Assembly: GCA_963715285.1 (NCBI GenBank) | Contig: CAVQRU010000022.1 | Location: forward strand, 1 to 64,000 | Source: Sva-07 sp963715285 | GTDB taxonomy: Bacteria; Actinomycetota; Acidimicrobiia; Acidimicrobiales; Ilumatobacteraceae | DNA: 64,000 nucleotides | Direction: 5' to 3' | In this document: in pieces, positions 25,815 through 34,509 of the stretch | Layout: every line of letters begins with the position of its first letter | Position numbering within the stretch: the first letter of the stretch is position 1 | Made by a program: the position numbers and the translations under genes | Notes under the pieces: generated by a model | Databases searched by the model: none | What the model saw: the letters and a program-made list of their open reading frames with translations, nothing else | What the model was told of the DNA's origin: nothing

Positions 25815-27553
25815 ACGACGTCGCCGTCCTGCTGGCGATCGTGGTCCCCGCACTGTCGCTCGTGCCGAGTGGGGTGCTGCTCCTGCCGACCCGGAGTCGG
25901 CCGGCGGGCGCACTGCTCCTGATGACCTCCGTCGGGGTGATCGTCGCAGCTGTCGCCCTGTTGATCGGTGAGGACGACGTCGCCACGGTGGTCCTGCTGG
26001 GATCGCTGGTGCTCCCCGGCGCCATGGCCCTGCTCGCCTATCCCCGCGCCTGCTTCCGGCACGCCGTGGACTTCAGCTCATGGATCGTCGTCGCTGCGAC
26101 CGGCGTCCTCGCGGTCACGCAGGTCACTCGTCACCCCGGGCTGTCGGGGTCGCTCGCCGTCGTCACGATGCTCGCGTTGATCGGTCACGGTTGGTGGGTC
26201 CTCGAGACGGGCGACGACGACGATCGCTTGGCGACGCTGTGGCTCGCGCTCGCCGTCGGCACGACCGGCTGCGTCTTTGCACTCCTCTCCCTGCAGTTCG
26301 GTTCTGCCGGCACGGTCGCGGGGGCCGTTGCATTGTCGGCGATCGGCCCGGCGATGGTGATCGGTGTGCGCCGTCCGGACCGCACCGACGTCCGGGGCCT
26401 CGTCGTGCGGGTCGTCGTGTTCGCCGTCGTGGCGTTGACCTACGTCTCGGTCTTCGCCGGGCTCGTCGCCATCGTCGAGGTGACCGGAAGCGGGGATCCC
26501 TCGCCGACGGCGGTCGCCTTCATCGGTCTGGTGCTCGCCCTGGGGGTCCATCCGTTGCAGGTCGTGTTGCGGGGCCTGATCGACGAGGTGCTCTTCGGGG
26601 ATCGACCCGACCCGCTCCTGGCGGCCACGGCGGTCGCCGATCAGATCGGTGACGATCCGCTGCTCGCCCTCCGAGCGATCCGGGGTGCGCTCGCGCTCCC
26701 GTACGCGAGCATCTCGGCGGGCGGGGTGGTGCTGGCGACCTCCGGCACATCGGTCACCGAGACCCGGCGACTGCCCCTGTCGCTCGGTGATGACACGGTG
26801 GGCGAGATGGTGATCGGCCTCCGTCCGGGGGAACTGGCGCTGTCGGCGGGCGACGAGCAGGTACTGCGCATCGTTGCGCCGCTGGTGGCCCAGACGCTGC
26901 GGTCGCGGAGACTGGCCGACGACCTCAAGGAGTCCCGAACGGCCGCGATCGCCGCGATCGAGGAGGAGCGTCGGCGACTCCGTCGGGATCTGCACGACGG
27001 GCTCGGGCCGACCCTCTCGGGCATCGCCTTCACCGCGGATGCGGCGCGGAACACGATCTCATCGGATCCTGCGGCCGCCGATGCCCTGCTCCTGCGCCTC
27101 CGCGCTGACGCCGGGAGGGCCGTCGGCGAGATCCGTCGCCTGGTATACGACATGCGACCACCGGCGTTGGACGAACTCGGCCTGGTGCCCGCGCTGCGCC
27201 AGCAGGTCGCCTCGATCCGGACGTCGGAGGGACAGCCGATGCAGGTGGAGCTCGATGCGACCGACCTTCCTCCCTTGCCGGCGGCGGTCGAGGTCGCCGC
27301 GTTCCGGATCGCCACCGAGGCGGTGATGAACTCGGCTCGGCACAGTCGCACCAACCGTGCCTGGGTGACGATCGACGACCACGACGGGCTGCTGCGTCTC
27401 ACGATCCGCGACGCCGGCAGCGGCGGCGGCGCCTGGACTCCCGGTGTCGGGTTGTCGTCGATGCGCGAGCGCGCGGCGGAGGTCGGTGGCACGCTCGAGT
27501 TGGAGTCGAACGGCGGTGGGTCGATCGTGCGCGCCACGCTCCCGATCGGATGA
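25811..27553 (+). CDS. Membrane sensor histidine kinase, NarX/DesK-type (HisKA_3)
   Basis: 580 residues from a GTG overlapping the regulator stop. About seven hydrophobic segments span the first 260 residues, followed by a GAF-like linker (about 275-370). The HisKA_3 dimerisation helix reads RRRLRRDLHDGLGPTLSGI with phospho-acceptor His395. In the ATPase domain the N box is EAVMNSARHS and the G box is GVGLSSMRERAAEVGG. The multi-helix sensor with no large outside loop suggests sensing within or at the membrane. Confidence 0.93.
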   Translation: MNDVAVLLAIVVPALSLVPSGVLLLPTRSRPAGALLLMTSVGVIVAAVALLIGEDDVATVVLLGSLVLPGAMALLAYPRACFRHAVDFSSWIVVAATGVLAVTQVTRHPGLSGSLAVVTMLALIGHGWWVLETGDDDDRLATLWLALAVGTTGCVFALLSLQFGSAGTVAGAVALSAIGPAMVIGVRRPDRTDVRGLVVRVVVFAVVALTYVSVFAGLVAIVEVTGSGDPSPTAVAFIGLVLALGVHPLQVVLRGLIDEVLFGDRPDPLLAATAVADQIGDDPLLALRAIRGALALPYASISAGGVVLATSGTSVTETRRLPLSLGDDTVGEMVIGLRPGELALSAGDEQVLRIVAPLVAQTLRSRRLADDLKESRTAAIAAIEEERRRLRRDLHDGLGPTLSGIAFTADAARNTISSDPAAADALLLRLRADAGRAVGEIRRLVYDMRPPALDELGLVPALRQQVASIRTSEGQPMQVELDATDLPPLPAAVEVAAFRIATEAVMNSARHSRTNRAWVTIDDHDGLLRLTIRDAGSGGGAWTPGVGLSSMRERAAEVGGTLELESNGGGSIVRATLPIG

Positions 27554-27635
27554 CGGACGCTTCGGCGCGTCTGTCGTTGCTCGACGGGCAACGACGATGT
27601 GGTGCTCCGCGTGGTGACGCGGTCCGACCTGTGAG

Positions 27636-27920
27636 TCAGGCTGCCGGTGTCCGACGTCGGTCGATCGCCCGCCAGATCAGCAGGATCAGCACGGCACCGA
27701 TGATCGAGAAGATCACGCCGCCCGGCTGCAGCGCGCCCTCGTCCTCGTCCCAGCCGAACAGGGCCCAGGCGAGGAAGCCACCGGCGAACGAGCCGACGAT
27801 GCCGAGCAGGATCGTCCACCAGAAGCCGATCGCGTCACGTCCCGGCACCAGGAGCCGGGCGGCGAAGCCAGCCACCACGCCCACGAAGAGCAGATACACC
27901 ACCGTCCAGAAGTTGAACAC
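27636..27920 (-). CDS. GlsB/YeaQ/YmgE-family membrane protein, second copy
   Basis: 94 residues, three hydrophobic segments; GFAARLLVPGRDAIGFW after helix 1 and LLGIVGSFAGGFLAWALFGW for helix 2 fit the family. It is only distantly similar to the copy at 4607-4903, so this is not a recent duplication. GAGGTG precedes the ATG. The histidine kinase gene converges on it with TGAC/GTCA stop arms. Confidence 0.85.
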   Translation of the reverse strand: MFNFWTVVYLLFVGVVAGFAARLLVPGRDAIGFWWTILLGIVGSFAGGFLAWALFGWDEDEGALQPGGVIFSIIGAVLILLIWRAIDRRRTPAA

Positions 27921-28004
27921 TTTTCACCTCGCATCGAGTCGTGCCGGATGGTGTGCATCTTTGCAGTTGGACCGGGCCGTTCGTGCACATGGAAAGCTGG
28001 GACC

Positions 28005-29396
28005 ATGGCTCCAGACCTCGATGATCGGCAACTCGACGCGCTGACGGATGCGACCGTCGAACTGCTCCAGGTGTTGATCCGCAATCGCTGCATCAACGAC
28101 GGGACCGAGGCATCGGGCGAGGAGGTGCGCAACGCCGACGTGCTCCAGCAGGTGATCGAGGGGCCCGGCGTCGAGGTCGAGCGGTTCGAGGCGGCGCCGG
28201 GGCGGGTGTCGATCGTCGGGCGCATCGCCGGGTCGGATCCCGACGCGCCGAGCCTGTGTCTGATGGGCCACACCGACGTGGTGCCGGTCAACGAGTCGGG
28301 CTGGAGCGAGGACCCCTTCGGTGGCGAGATCATCGAGGGTCCCGACGGCCCGGAGGTGTGGGGGCGCGGCGCGGTCGACATGCTGAACCTCACCGCATCG
28401 ATGGCGGTGAGCTTCCGGAGCCTCGCCGAGAGCGGCTTCCGGCCCACCGGCGACCTGATCTACTTCGGCGTGGCCGACGAGGAGGCCGGCAGCGCCTACG
28501 GCGCCCGCTGGATGGCCGACCATCACCGCGATGCGATCATGGCCGACTACGTGCTGACCGAGAGCGGCGGCCTCCACACCGGGCCCACGGAGGCGCCGTT
28601 CATCGGCGTCAACATCGCCGAGAAGGGTGTGGCGTGGCGGCGGCTGCGGGTGAAGGGGACGCCCGGCCACGGCTCGGCGCCGTTCCGTCGCGACAACGCG
28701 CTCGTCAAGGCCGCCGGCGTGATCCAGCGGTTGCACGACTATCGACCGGCGCCGCGGTTCCACGAGCTGTGGGGTCAGAAGATCGAGGCGCTGGGGTTGC
28801 CCGACGAGCTGAAGGCGTCGCTCCTCGACCCGGCGGCGATCGACGACGTGCTCGACACCTTCCCGAGCGCGGCAGCGGCGTCACACTTCCACGCCTGCAC
28901 GCACACGACGTTCTCGCCGAACCTCGTCGACGGCAGCGAGTCGGGTGGCGGTCGGATGAAGGTCAACGTGATCCCCGACACCGTGGTGATCGACGTGGAC
29001 ATCCGCACCGTGCCGGGCGAGGGCCCCGACGAGGTCGAGGCGCATCTGCGGGCCGCGCTCGGTGATCTCGCCGACGAGGTGGTGGTCGAGCCGTTGATGA
29101 ACGATGCGGCATCGATCAGCCGGCTCGACACGCCACTGTGGGACAGCCTCCAGCGGGCGGTCAACGTGCCGTTTCCGACCGCCCGGCTCACCCCGCAGTT
29201 CGTCGTCGGCTTCACCGACGCCCGGATCTACCGCGAGATGGGCGCGGTGGCGTACGGCGCCGGGTTGTTCAGCCCGTCGCTCGACTCGAGCGAGTACGGC
29301 TCGCGCTTCCACGGCAACAACGAACGCATCGACCTCGAATCGCTCGCATTGACCACGCGGCTGTTCCACCACGTCGCCACCGACCTCCTCGGCTGA
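28005..29396 (+). CDS. M20-family metallopeptidase / amidohydrolase
   Basis: 463 residues. Zinc ligands are in LMGHTDVVP, GRGAVDM, and ADEEAGS, with a dimerisation (lid) domain after about residue 210 and a late His in SRFHGNNE. The family includes ArgE/DapE-type deacylases and carnosinases. Narrow specificity cannot be read from sequence; it resembles the large M20 group annotated as Xaa-His dipeptidase or N-acyl-L-amino acid deacylase. Cytoplasmic. The start context repeats that of the P450 gene. Confidence 0.9.
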   Translation: MAPDLDDRQLDALTDATVELLQVLIRNRCINDGTEASGEEVRNADVLQQVIEGPGVEVERFEAAPGRVSIVGRIAGSDPDAPSLCLMGHTDVVPVNESGWSEDPFGGEIIEGPDGPEVWGRGAVDMLNLTASMAVSFRSLAESGFRPTGDLIYFGVADEEAGSAYGARWMADHHRDAIMADYVLTESGGLHTGPTEAPFIGVNIAEKGVAWRRLRVKGTPGHGSAPFRRDNALVKAAGVIQRLHDYRPAPRFHELWGQKIEALGLPDELKASLLDPAAIDDVLDTFPSAAAASHFHACTHTTFSPNLVDGSESGGGRMKVNVIPDTVVIDVDIRTVPGEGPDEVEAHLRAALGDLADEVVVEPLMNDAASISRLDTPLWDSLQRAVNVPFPTARLTPQFVVGFTDARIYREMGAVAYGAGLFSPSLDSSEYGSRFHGNNERIDLESLALTTRLFHHVATDLLG

Positions 29397-29477
29397 CCCG
29401 ACCGCCCCAACCCGTTTGTGTCGGGTTTCGGGTGGCCCGTCCCACCGACATCTCGACGCAAACGGATCGGGGTCAGG
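29393..29477. terminator. Nested bidirectional terminator between M20 and enoyl-CoA hydratase genes
   Basis: Outer arms CTGACCC (29393-29399) and GGGTCAG (29470-29476) include both stop codons. Inner arms CCGTTTGTGTCG (29412-29423) and CGACGCAAACGG (29454-29465) pair at 11 of 12 positions. Both strands would read a hairpin right after their stop. Confidence 0.65.
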
Positions 29478-30267
29478 GCTTGGTGCGTGAGGCCAGGTAG
29501 TCGCGGGCGGCCTGGCGGGCCTCGGGGTCGCGCATCGCGGCGCCGAGGAGATCGGCGTCGGCCCAGGCACCGACCGTGGATGCCACGTCCTCCAACGCCT
29601 CGTTCACCTGACGTTTGGTGGCGCGCACCACGCTCGGTGCCTTGGCGGCCAGTTGCTCGGCGAGCTCGTCGACGGCCGACTCCAGGTCGAGGCGTGGCAC
29701 CACCCGGTTGACGAACCCGAGCGCCTTCGCCTCGTGGGCGTCGAAGGGCCGGCACGTCAGCACGAGCTCACGCGTGAACGCCGGACCGATCTCGCGCACC
29801 AGACGCGGGATACCGCCCCACGCCAGCGGGATGCCGAGGTCGACCTCGGGGATCGAGAACACGGTGTCGTCGGCGGCGACCCGCAGATCGCAGACGCCGG
29901 CCAGTACCACGCCGCCACCGACGCACGGCCCCTTGATCGCTGCGATCGAGAGCGCCGACATCCGCTCCATCGCCTCGGCCATCAGGCGTCCGAGGTCGGC
30001 CTGGTCGCGGCTCGACGTGCTCGTGGGCGAATCGGTGCCGGCGAACTCGCGGAGGTCGAAGCCCGAGGAGAACGCTCGCCCTTCGCCGGTGACGACGACC
30101 ACCGACGCCGACGTGGTGTCGAACCAACGGGCCGCCTCGGCGATCTCGCGCAGCGGCACCGTCCCGAGCGGGTTCAGCTTGGCGGGTTGGGTGAGGGTCA
30201 GTCGTCCGATCCGGTCGTCGACCTCGACTCGGAGCGTGGTGAAGTGCGGTGCAGCTGCGTCGGCCAT
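29473..30267 (-). CDS. Enoyl-CoA hydratase/isomerase family protein
   Basis: 264 residues of the crotonase fold. Oxyanion-hole segments are GEGRAFSSGFDL and IKGPCVGGGVVLAG; the catalytic acid region is FSIPEVDLGIPLAWGG. It acts on acyl-CoA thioesters, probably in beta-oxidation-like catabolism. It is followed upstream on the same strand by an FAH-family gene with 48 bases between, so they may be co-transcribed. Confidence 0.9.
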   Translation of the reverse strand: MADAAAPHFTTLRVEVDDRIGRLTLTQPAKLNPLGTVPLREIAEAARWFDTTSASVVVVTGEGRAFSSGFDLREFAGTDSPTSTSSRDQADLGRLMAEAMERMSALSIAAIKGPCVGGGVVLAGVCDLRVAADDTVFSIPEVDLGIPLAWGGIPRLVREIGPAFTRELVLTCRPFDAHEAKALGFVNRVVPRLDLESAVDELAEQLAAKAPSVVRATKRQVNEALEDVASTVGAWADADLLGAAMRDPEARQAARDYLASRTKP

Positions 30268-30315
30268 GCACCCATCGTGTCACCGCGGCTCCTCGCCCGG
30301 AGCAGTCGGGAACAC

Positions 30316-31170
30316 TCAGGGGGCAGCGTCGACGACCGGGTTGGTCAGCACGCCGATCGAGCTGATCTCGACACGCACCTCCTGCCCCGGCTCCAGCCAC
30401 CGCTGTGGTGTGCGGGCGAAGCCGACACCGGCCGGGGTGCCCGTGGCGATCACGTCGCCCGGCTCGAGCGTCGTGAACGTCGAGCAGTAGGCGACGATCG
30501 CCGCCACGTCGTGGATCATCAGGCTGGTCGGAGCCTGTTGGACCACCTCGCCGTCGACGGTGGTCGTGAGCTCCAGCGCGCCCGGATCGGCGATCTCGTC
30601 CGCCGTCACGATCCACGGCCCCCACGCCCCCGATCGGTCGAAGTTCTTGCCGGGCGTGAACTGGCTGGTGTGCCGCTGCCAGTCGCGCAGCGTGCCGTCC
30701 ATGAAGCACGAGTAGCCGCCGACGTGGTCGAGGGCGGTCTCCCGCCCGACGAGACGGGCCCGACGACCGATCACCACCGCCAGCTCGCCTTCCCAGTCCA
30801 ACTGCTGGCTCGCAGCCGGACGTTCGATCGGCCGGCCGTCGCCGACGAGCGACGAAGCGAACCGGGTGAACAGCACGGGATGCCCCGGTGGCTCGGCGGC
30901 CCGATCCGATTCGGCGGCATGGTCCGCGTAGTTGACGCCGACGCAGATGATGCGAGCCGGCGCGGGAATCGGAGGGAGGAGCCGCAGTTCGTCGAACATC
31001 GTGGTTCGTCCGGCCGCCTCGGCGATCGCCGCCCGCCCCGCTTCGTCGATCGCCGCGCCGACCAGTTCCGCCGGGCTGCTCCAACGCTCCGACACGTCGA
31101 CGATCCCGTCAGCGTCGACGGGGCCCCAGATCACGCTGCCGTCGCCGCGCTGCGCCGCTGCCAGCTTCAT
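30316..31170 (-). CDS. Fumarylacetoacetate hydrolase family protein
   Basis: 284 residues. The FAH core has CVGVNYADHAAE, the acidic metal-binding ExE (DWEGELAVVIG), GYSCFMDGTLRDWQR, GKNFDRSGAWGPWIVT and the C-terminal GDVIATGTPAGVGF. The family cleaves or hydrates beta-diketo acids (acylpyruvases, 2-hydroxyhepta-diene-dioate hydratases). A GGAGGGACCG ribosome binding site precedes the ATG. It lies in a minus-strand run of catabolic genes. Confidence 0.92.
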   Translation of the reverse strand: MKLAAAQRGDGSVIWGPVDADGIVDVSERWSSPAELVGAAIDEAGRAAIAEAAGRTTMFDELRLLPPIPAPARIICVGVNYADHAAESDRAAEPPGHPVLFTRFASSLVGDGRPIERPAASQQLDWEGELAVVIGRRARLVGRETALDHVGGYSCFMDGTLRDWQRHTSQFTPGKNFDRSGAWGPWIVTADEIADPGALELTTTVDGEVVQQAPTSLMIHDVAAIVAYCSTFTTLEPGDVIATGTPAGVGFARTPQRWLEPGQEVRVEISSIGVLTNPVVDAAP

Positions 31171-31189
31171 CGGTCCCTCCGCCCGGTCG

Positions 31190-32092
31190 TCATGCCCGCT
31201 GGAACCTTCCCGGTTCGACTTCGATCGCTTCGCCGCGGCGCAGCATCCGCTGCACGTGCAGGTCGGCGCTGCGGGTCTCGACCGACTCGACGAACGGCAT
31301 CTGAACGTGCGGTCGGTAGATGAACCGGTGGTCGCGCATCTCGTCGATCGTGTGCGGCTCGCGCAGGAACTCCAGCATCGCCTCGTGGCGCCGTCCGATC
31401 ACCGCCGTGAACGCGTCGACCATCTCGACGAACACGGTGCGACCCTCGATCACGCCCTTGTGGTGGAACGTCACGTAGAAGTCGGCCTGCTCGTCGCGCA
31501 CCTTCGCCAGACTCGCCTCGAAGTCCTCGAGATCGCTCCACACGTCGCCGTAGTACGGGCCGAACCCGGTGAGGTCGATGTCGGACAGGAAGAACACGCC
31601 GTCGATCCGGAACCCGCTGTGCCCGCGGGTGTGCCCGGGCAGATGGACGGCCTCGACGGTGACACCGCCGCCGAGGTCGAACACGTCGCCGTCGGTGAAC
31701 CCCTGGGCATCCGGGCGGGGTGTGTAGTGGAACTCGTCGAGGATCACCCGTTCGAAGTCGGTCCGCGCCCGACCCGTCAGTCCGTAGACGGCCATCAGCC
31801 CGTCGATCGACCGTGCACCGGGAAGGTCCTCGTCGTGGATGTGCAGGCGAGCGTTCGGAAACGAACCGTTGCCGGCCATGTGGTCTTCGTGCGAGTGGCT
31901 GTTGATCACTGCGTCGACCGGCACCGGCGCGCCGCCGCGGGCGACGACGGTCACCGATGGATCGATCACCACCGATTCGCCGGCACCGCGCACGAGCACC
32001 GTGTTTCCCGACGGGTAGGCGCCGTTCGCGTCGCCGACCAGCACGCTCACGCTGTCGGTCAGCCGCCGCTCGTCATCGCCCCAATCGACCAT
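31190..32092 (-). CDS. Metallo-beta-lactamase-fold hydrolase
   Basis: 300 residues. HSHEDHMAG supplies the HxHxDH zinc ligands, LPGHTRGHSGF another His, and FLSDIDLTGFGPYYGD the bridging Asp region. The C-terminal part (YVTFHHKGVIEG) is unlike glyoxalase II; a lactonase or diesterase-like role is possible but not assigned. The ATG at 32092 was chosen because TATGGT ends 7 nt upstream; the ATG at 32104 is the other candidate. Palindrome family A copy 3 lies just upstream. Confidence 0.88.
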   Translation of the reverse strand: MVDWGDDERRLTDSVSVLVGDANGAYPSGNTVLVRGAGESVVIDPSVTVVARGGAPVPVDAVINSHSHEDHMAGNGSFPNARLHIHDEDLPGARSIDGLMAVYGLTGRARTDFERVILDEFHYTPRPDAQGFTDGDVFDLGGGVTVEAVHLPGHTRGHSGFRIDGVFFLSDIDLTGFGPYYGDVWSDLEDFEASLAKVRDEQADFYVTFHHKGVIEGRTVFVEMVDAFTAVIGRRHEAMLEFLREPHTIDEMRDHRFIYRPHVQMPFVESVETRSADLHVQRMLRRGEAIEVEPGRFQRA

Positions 32093-32099
32093 TCGCCCG

Positions 32100-32105
32100 A
32101 CCATA
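32100..32105 (-). promoter_or_regulatory. -10 element TATGGT of the MBL-fold gene (leaderless)
   Basis: Minus-strand TATGGT followed by 7 nt and ATG 32092; only 8 bp from palindrome copy 3. Confidence 0.55.
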
Positions 32106-32113
32106 GCGAGACG

Positions 32114-32144
32114 ATTGCACCAGGGGTCAGACCCCTGGTGCAAT
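32114..32144. repeat. Palindrome family A, copy 3 (identical to copy 1)
   Basis: The same 31-base perfect palindrome as at 14432-14462. On the minus strand it again begins with the last base of a TGA stop codon (msrB), within the common string CTGATTGCACC. It also covers the -35 area of the MBL-fold gene. Confidence 0.9.
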
Positions 32145-32542
32145 CAGTCGGTGGGCTCGAGTTTGAGGGAGGCGGAGTTCATGCAGAAGCGGTCGCCGGT
32201 GGGACCCGGACCGTCCGGGAAGACGTGGCCGAGGTGGGCTCCACAGTTCGCGCACACCGTCTCGACGCGAACCATGCCGTGGGATCGGTCCTCCTTGCGG
32301 GCGATCTTCTCCTGGGCGAGCGGGTCGGTGAAGCTCGGCCATCCGCACCCGGCGTCGTACTTCGTCTCCGACGAGAACAGGGGCTCGTCGCACACGATGC
32401 AGTGATACGTGCCGTCGTCGTCGACGTTCCAGTACTCGCCGGAGAAGGCGCGCTCGGTGGCAGCGTGCTGGGTGACCTCGTACTGGAGCGGGGTGAGCCG
32501 CTGCCGCAACTCGTCGTCGGAGGGAATCGGTCGATCAGCCAT
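32144..32542 (-). CDS. msrB: Peptide-methionine (R)-S-oxide reductase
   Basis: 132 residues. Two zinc CxxC motifs (CIVC and CANC) and the catalytic Cys in DRFCMNSASL define MsrB; GCGWPSF and ETVCANCGAHLGHVF are invariant family blocks. It repairs oxidised methionine, cytoplasmic here (no signal peptide). Start ATG 32542 was preferred to ATG 32548 because CATCCT lies 6 nt upstream. Confidence 0.96.
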   Translation of the reverse strand: MADRPIPSDDELRQRLTPLQYEVTQHAATERAFSGEYWNVDDDGTYHCIVCDEPLFSSETKYDAGCGWPSFTDPLAQEKIARKEDRSHGMVRVETVCANCGAHLGHVFPDGPGPTGDRFCMNSASLKLEPTD

Positions 32543-32588
32543 GCGCACAGGATGCCCCGAGCCGACGACCGTGCACGTACCGATACGC

Positions 32589-32630
32589 GAGTTTCGACGA
32601 TGTTCCGGTCCGTGCGAGGGTCGTTCGACC
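32589..32630 (+). promoter_or_regulatory. Upstream region of lipoprotein 1, related to 33027-33060
   Basis: GAGTTTCGACGATGTTCCG (32589-32607) matches GAGTTTCGATCATGTTCCG (33027-33045) at 17 of 19 positions. Each is followed by a GTTCGA(C/A)CC element (32622-32630; 33052-33060). Both precede lipoprotein genes, so they are candidate shared promoter or operator sequences. Confidence 0.5.
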
Positions 32631-32690
32631 CTGTCCGATCGGCCGTCGACAGCCCAACCTGGTCACCACACGACCGAGAATCGAGGCGAC

Positions 32691-32984
32691 ATGAAGATCA
32701 CCGCAGTGCTCGTGGCCAGTGCATCCGTGCTGTTGTTCGGGTGCGGAGGCAGCGACGACGGCGGGGGCGGGTCCGCACAGACCGAGCTCGCCGACCTGCT
32801 CGTCGAGAACGAAGCGTCATTCGAGGAGGAGTGCGTGCGCGACAAGACGGGTGAGCTCTCCGACGACGACGCCCAGTTCCTGATCGACAACTTCGACGCC
32901 ACCGACATGGAGGGGTTCAGCACCGACCTCGAGGCGTGGGCCGACAGCTTGATCGAGTGCATCCCGGGCGCCTCCCAGGACTAG
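32691..32984 (+). CDS. Small acidic lipoprotein
   Basis: 97 residues. Lipobox LLFGC after a short hydrophobic signal peptide, then an acidic helical region with two cysteines (EEECVRDK, LIECIPG) that could form a disulfide. DDDAQFLIDNFDATD suggests a compact helical fold. No family recognised. GAGG lies 6-9 bases before the ATG. The gene is followed by the DUF3179 lipoprotein with related upstream DNA. Confidence 0.75.
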   Translation: MKITAVLVASASVLLFGCGGSDDGGGGSAQTELADLLVENEASFEEECVRDKTGELSDDDAQFLIDNFDATDMEGFSTDLEAWADSLIECIPGASQD

Positions 32985-33026
32985 GAGCCCCGCGGTCTCT
33001 GCCGGAGGCCCAGCGGGTCGATGGCG

Positions 33027-33060
33027 GAGTTTCGATCATGTTCCGCAGGGCGTTCGAACC
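33027..33060 (+). promoter_or_regulatory. Upstream region of the DUF3179 gene, related to 32589-32630
   Basis: Second copy of the GAGTTTCGAN(C/G)ATGTTCCG plus GTTCGAACC module; the latter lies 18 bp before the -10 TACCCT and may be its -35 region. Confidence 0.5.
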
Positions 33061-33078
33061 CGGTCATCGATCGATTCG

Positions 33079-33084
33079 TACCCT
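33079..33084 (+). promoter_or_regulatory. -10 element TACCCT of the DUF3179 gene (leaderless)
   Basis: TACCCT, 6 nt, then ATG 33091. Confidence 0.6.
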
Positions 33085-33090
33085 GTCTGC

Positions 33091-34506
33091 ATGTCGCGTA
33101 TCCGTCGTCGGAGTCACCGCGTCGCGGCACTGGCGATTGCCTGCGGAGTCGCCCTGGCCGCCTGTGCAGACGCAGATGACCCACCGGACGCCGACCCCGT
33201 GCAGCAGTACCGTTACCCGCCCGCCCCGCAGTCGCCGCCCGCCGGCGAGGAGCGCGCGGGAGCGATCCGCGACGCCATCGAGCGCATCGGCGTGCAACTC
33301 GCCATCGGCGAGATCGACGAGCAGGCCGTGGCCGACCTGGCCGCCGCCGGCGACGTCCGGCACGCCTGGTACGTCGCCGACCTGATGCGGTTCTTCGGCG
33401 CCGGTGACAACGGTGGCAACGACCTCGTCGCGGCGTTCGAACAGCTCACCGGCTCATCGCTCGCCGACGATCCCGACAGCGAACGCAGCGTCTGGCTCAG
33501 CGCGACCAATCACCTGATCGCCTGGGACACACCCGACTATCCGAGGTATCGGGACGACAAATCGGTGCTCTTCCTGCTCGTCGAGCCCGCATGGGAGCCG
33601 TTCTTCGCCGACACCGATTCCGACATCGACTGGCGGTATCTCAGCTGGGGTGGTGTGCTGATCGACGACCGCGATCTCGGCGACCCCGACGGCTGCCCGA
33701 GCGGCTGCATCCCGGCGCTCGACGACCCGGCGACGACGGGCGCCGAAGAAGGCGACTGGTACCCCGACGACGCGATCGTGTTCGGCATCGTCGAGGGAGG
33801 AGAGGCGCTGGCGATCCCCAAGCACATCGCGGAGATCCACGAGATGTTCAACCTCACGCTCGGCAACCGCAGATTCGGTGTTCCGTACTGCACCCTGTGC
33901 GGCTCCGCCCAGGCGTATCGCACCGATCAGGCGGTGGAACAGGGCGCCGACGAGGTTCCGGTGCTGCGCACCTCCGGCCTGCTGTCGCGGTCGAACAAGG
34001 TGATGTACGACCTGCGCACCCGGTCGGTCTTCGACACCTTCACCGGTGCCGCCGTGTCCGGCCCGCTGCACGATGCCGGCATCGTGCTCGAGGAGACCGC
34101 CGTGGTGACGACGACGTGGGGCGAGTGGAAGGCCGCGCATCCCGACACCGGGATCATCGCCGAGGACGGCGGGATCGGACGTTCCTACCCCCTCGACCCG
34201 CTCCGAGGGCGGGACGACGACGGACCGATCTTCCCGATCGGCGACGTCGACGAGCGACTCGGCGTCCAGGAGCTGGTGCTCGGGGTGATCACCCCCGACG
34301 GCACTGCGGTGGCCTTCCCCGCCGCTCGTGCTCGAGACGTGCTCAGCGCCGGCGGTGACGTCGCGGCAGCGGGCGTGGCGCTCGTCGCCGATGGCGGCGG
34401 GCTGCGGGCGATCGACACGACCTCCGGCGATCCGCTCGGCTCACACGAGTCGTTCTGGTTCGCCTGGAGCCAGTTCCATCCGACGACCCAGCTCTGGCAG
34501 CCCTGA
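33091..34506 (+). CDS. DUF3179 domain lipoprotein
   Basis: 471 residues. Lipobox ALAAC after the signal peptide places it on the outer face of the membrane. The DUF3179 hallmark PYCTLCGSAQAY is present, followed by LSRSNKVMYDLRTRSVFDTFTG and HESFWFAW near the end. The conserved CxxC in DUF3179 suggests metal or redox chemistry but the activity is unknown. About 130 N-terminal residues before the domain look helical and are not assigned. Its stop and the next gene's stop form CTGAC-C-GTCAG. Confidence 0.88.
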   Translation: MSRIRRRSHRVAALAIACGVALAACADADDPPDADPVQQYRYPPAPQSPPAGEERAGAIRDAIERIGVQLAIGEIDEQAVADLAAAGDVRHAWYVADLMRFFGAGDNGGNDLVAAFEQLTGSSLADDPDSERSVWLSATNHLIAWDTPDYPRYRDDKSVLFLLVEPAWEPFFADTDSDIDWRYLSWGGVLIDDRDLGDPDGCPSGCIPALDDPATTGAEEGDWYPDDAIVFGIVEGGEALAIPKHIAEIHEMFNLTLGNRRFGVPYCTLCGSAQAYRTDQAVEQGADEVPVLRTSGLLSRSNKVMYDLRTRSVFDTFTGAAVSGPLHDAGIVLEETAVVTTTWGEWKAAHPDTGIIAEDGGIGRSYPLDPLRGRDDDGPIFPIGDVDERLGVQELVLGVITPDGTAVAFPAARARDVLSAGGDVAAAGVALVADGGGLRAIDTTSGDPLGSHESFWFAWSQFHPTTQLWQP

Positions 34507-34509
34507 CCG

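Noticed and set aside
14527..29480. Extra GGGGTCAGGG strings (near 14527 and 29469) as family A copies
   Set aside because: They lack the GACCCC half, so they are not palindromes.
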